The position numbers and the translations under genes are program-made. Under the pieces are notes generated by a model, which was not told where the DNA came from, ran no database searches, and worked only from the letters and a program-made list of their open reading frames with translations. This document shows positions 26,545 through 28,033 of a DNA stretch of 28,033 nucleotides, in pieces. Source of the DNA: Symbiodinium natans. Its lineage: Eukaryota; Sar; Dinophyceae; Suessiales; Symbiodiniaceae. The DNA lies in assembly GCA_905221605.1 (NCBI GenBank), contig CAJNDS010002784.1, positions 250,001-278,033 of the forward strand, given 5' to 3'. The stretch's first letter is position 1. Every line of letters starts with the position of its first letter.

Positions 26545-26844
26545 GTGGTTCGAAGTCACACGAGTGCATGCAAATGTAAGGTGTTTCTTCATCTTCCGCA
26601 TGCGGCCAAGGCGAGCATTGTGCACAGCCTTGCGGAACTGTTGGGTGATCCTGGTGCTTTGGTGCCGGCCTCCGGCTATTCGACTGTCCAACTGTCCTCC
26701 AACTGTCCTCTTCACGGCCAGTTCGCTTTGGTGGCTTGCATGAAGCATAGAGAAGACAAAGGAATCCCGAAGCCGAGCACGGCTGCGAAGGAGCCTGCTT
26801 GCAGGCAGTTGCCTCGTGCAATGACAGACGCCGTTGCGCAATGA
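26545..26844 (+). CDS. 99-codon plus ORF, unknown product
   Basis: The frame contains CKVFLHLPHAAKASIVHSLA and ELLGDPGALVPASGYSTVQL, then a basic tail ending ACRQLPRAMTDAVAQ. Antisense ORFs of 161 and 153 codons (26336-26821 and 26380-26841) overlap and are rich in Arg/Ser/Gln. The plus frame is preferred on composition only. A tandem CCAACTGTCCT duplication occurs at about 26685-26710. Confidence 0.25.
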   Translation: MVRSHTSACKCKVFLHLPHAAKASIVHSLAELLGDPGALVPASGYSTVQLSSNCPLHGQFALVACMKHREDKGIPKPSTAAKEPACRQLPRAMTDAVAQ

Positions 26845-26917
26845 GTTACTGCCTGCAGGCCTGGTTGCAGTCGATCGTGAAAGTCAGGGGGCCCCACTCC
26901 CTGCCGGCTGGCCCAGG

Positions 26918-27111
26918 CTGCTCGGGCACTAGCACCCTGCAACCGCGGGATGCCCCTTGTCAAGATTGAGAGGCCCTTGCAGGGCGCAGCTGGTGCTCCA
27001 CCAACTGCGGCAGAGCTTGAGATGTGCGGCTGCCCAGCATCGTTCGTTGCATGCTGCCTGAGCAGCATTCATGTCCATGTCTGCTTGAACGGCCACACAT
27101 CCTGGCTGTGA
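26918..27111 (+). CDS. Candidate exon, unknown product
   Basis: After a pyrimidine-rich acceptor (CTCCCTGCCGGCTGGCCCAG ending at 26917) the phase-0 frame reads ARALAPCNRGMPLVKIERPL and GAPPTAAELEMCGCPASFVA, ending TGA at 27109. An antisense ORF (26712-27068) covers it. A possible donor inside (GCTG|GTGCTC near 26998) would match the phase of the next candidate exon at 27167. Confidence 0.35.
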
Positions 27112-27166
27112 GGCTGGTTGCTGGCGTTTGTTGGCTTTCGCCCAGCTGCATGTTTGCGGTTCTCAG

Positions 27167-27446
27167 TAAAGCAATCAAGAGGGATAGACATGTGTTCCAT
27201 AAGTGAATCGACTGGCTCCACCGTCTTGCTCAAGTGCCAGGAACGGACGGAGCAAGCAAATGGTGGAGGCTTCAAGTTAGTTTCGCAGACCTTCGCAAAA
27301 CTCTTGGCTTAGCTTGGAGAAGAATCCTTGTCGCAGGTGTCTACCCGACTGGCTATCTCAGCGGCTTGGTAAAGTTTGTGTCGAACATGGCAGACACTGT
27401 TTTAGTGCAGTTATCTTTGACTCTGTGTGAAGGCAAACCGTGCTGA
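27167..27446 (+). CDS. Candidate terminal exon(s), unknown product
   Basis: An acceptor (GCATGTTTGCGGTTCTCAG ending at 27166) is followed by a frame reading KQSRGIDMCSISESTGSTVL then KCQERTEQANGGGFKLVSQT, ending TAG at 27310. An overlapping frame (27234-27446) contains RRILVAGVYPTGYLSGLVKF and could be used instead from about 27320 on. The first reading starts in a phase that an upstream donor at about 26998 could supply. It is the last GC-rich coding candidate before the composition break at 27540. No domain recognised. Confidence 0.35.
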
Positions 27447-27540
27447 AGAGAAGGCAGCGGCATGGAGGAATCGAACCGAAAGTGCGGAAGATAAAAAGGT
27501 TCAAAGGGGAAAGGGCGCGCCACACCAATCTACGCGATTC

Positions 27541-27554
27541 AATTGTCGACAATT
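27541..27554. repeat. Perfect 14-bp palindrome at the composition break
   Basis: AATTGTCGACAATT is its own reverse complement. It lies exactly where GC content drops from about 52% (27481-27540) to about 33% and then 30%. Just after it is TTTCGGTTTATTTCG and TTTCGGTTTAAC, a small internal repetition. Confidence 0.85.
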
Positions 27555-27601
27555 CCCATTCATTTCGGTTTATTTCGTTTCGGTTTAACAGCAAGATATA
27601 A

Positions 27602-28033
27602 TGGTTGATATTTTACAATTTTCTTTCAAAAAGAGATTTTATTTCAAGAGAGGACCTGGTTTTAAAATGAAATGAGGATGATGAAAAAATGACATCGTAT
27701 GGAAAATTAGACTGAAAAATTTTTGCTTACGAGATTTTTAAATATAAATGAACATATTCTATGGGAATGATTATTATTTTGACTTTATCCCTTGAATATC
27801 TATCGTTTGTTTCGACAATGATATTTCTCCCATGAATTCCGATTATATGGGAGGGTATTATATATGGTATCATATATTTCGGATTTGAGGTTTTTCATGA
27901 TTTGATGATCTACGATCATATTTTCAATTTAATTGATCGGGCGGATATTTTATATTTCTGCGTATTTCGGATCTATGGTGCCCTAGGATTTCTGATTATG
28001 AATTTAATTTGGATCGGGTCGGAGATTATGAGA
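27602..28033 (+). CDS. AT-rich tail with a hydrophobic frame open if TGA is sense (partial)
   Basis: The region is about 30% GC. After TAA at 27599 one frame has no TAA or TAG for 144 codons to the window end; TGA occurs at 27668, 27713, 27749 and 27833. In the standard code the last 66 codons are open (27836-28033). With TGA as Trp, residues after about 50 form hydrophobic segments such as MGMIIILTLSLEYLSFVS, IIYGIIYFGFEVFHDLMIYD and YGALGFLIMNLIWIGSEIMR, the kind of sequence seen in mitochondrial membrane proteins. TAA/TAG in the other frames number seven. No family recognised. It might be organellar DNA, a bacterial or foreign sequence, or non-coding AT-rich DNA. Confidence 0.35.

Noticed and set aside
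27467-27477. Pol III box-B / tRNA T-arm-like sequence on the minus strand (GGTTCGATTCC)
   Set aside because: Flanking bases do not form a T-stem and no box A, anticodon arm or acceptor stem could be found.

Overview
The window looks like nuclear DNA of a protist with a large, gene-sparse, intron-rich genome, most likely a dinoflagellate (Symbiodiniaceae-like). The reasons are roughly 50-55% GC by eye for nearly the whole window, a scarcity of TAA/TAG (counted in one 1.4-kb stretch), TTTAGGG-type telomere repeats lying internally, no long uninterrupted genes, and many short exon-like stretches bounded by GT-AG and occasional GC-AG splice signals. No spliced-leader gene, rRNA, tRNA, CRISPR array or prokaryotic operon was found. 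No database search was possible, so most gene calls are splice-phase arguments and should be read as models.

Layout. 1-725 holds the last two exons of a plus-strand gene. 1.5-8.5 kb is a string of plus-strand coding-like fragments, many interrupted by a stop, that read as decayed or heavily intron-split genes. 8.5-13.5 kb is sparse and rich in simple repeats, with small ORFs and a composite coding region at 12.3-13.5 kb. 13.66-13.99 kb carries four units built on one hairpin, three of them enclosed by a second, concentric hairpin. 14.05-15.9 kb is a satellite array of about 252-bp monomers, each made of two diverged sub-units. A two-exon gene starts inside the array's last diverged copy (15.9-16.5 kb).

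17.2-21.7 kb is the best gene-bearing stretch, all on the plus strand. It holds a gene ending at 17812; a phase-consistent seven-exon model (17928-19441) with a WWE-like segment; a terminal exon whose polypyrimidine tract is a run of 19 C; a palindrome cluster near 20.3 kb; a split RING-H2 zinc-finger gene (20923-21245), the one clearly recognisable domain here; and a small two-exon gene (21374-21684). 22.4-27.3 kb holds further plus-strand candidates, two minus-strand ORFs, and an internal telomere repeat at 24461-24500.

At about 27540 the sequence switches abruptly to about 30% GC. The switch falls on a perfect 14-bp palindrome, and the AT-rich tail is open to the window end in one frame if TGA is read as an amino acid. 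This suggests organellar-type DNA, a foreign insert or an assembly chimera. The most unusual observations are this junction and tail, the concentric hairpin array, the satellite/gene boundary, and a 470-codon frame at 22749-24158 with TGA as its only stop triplet.
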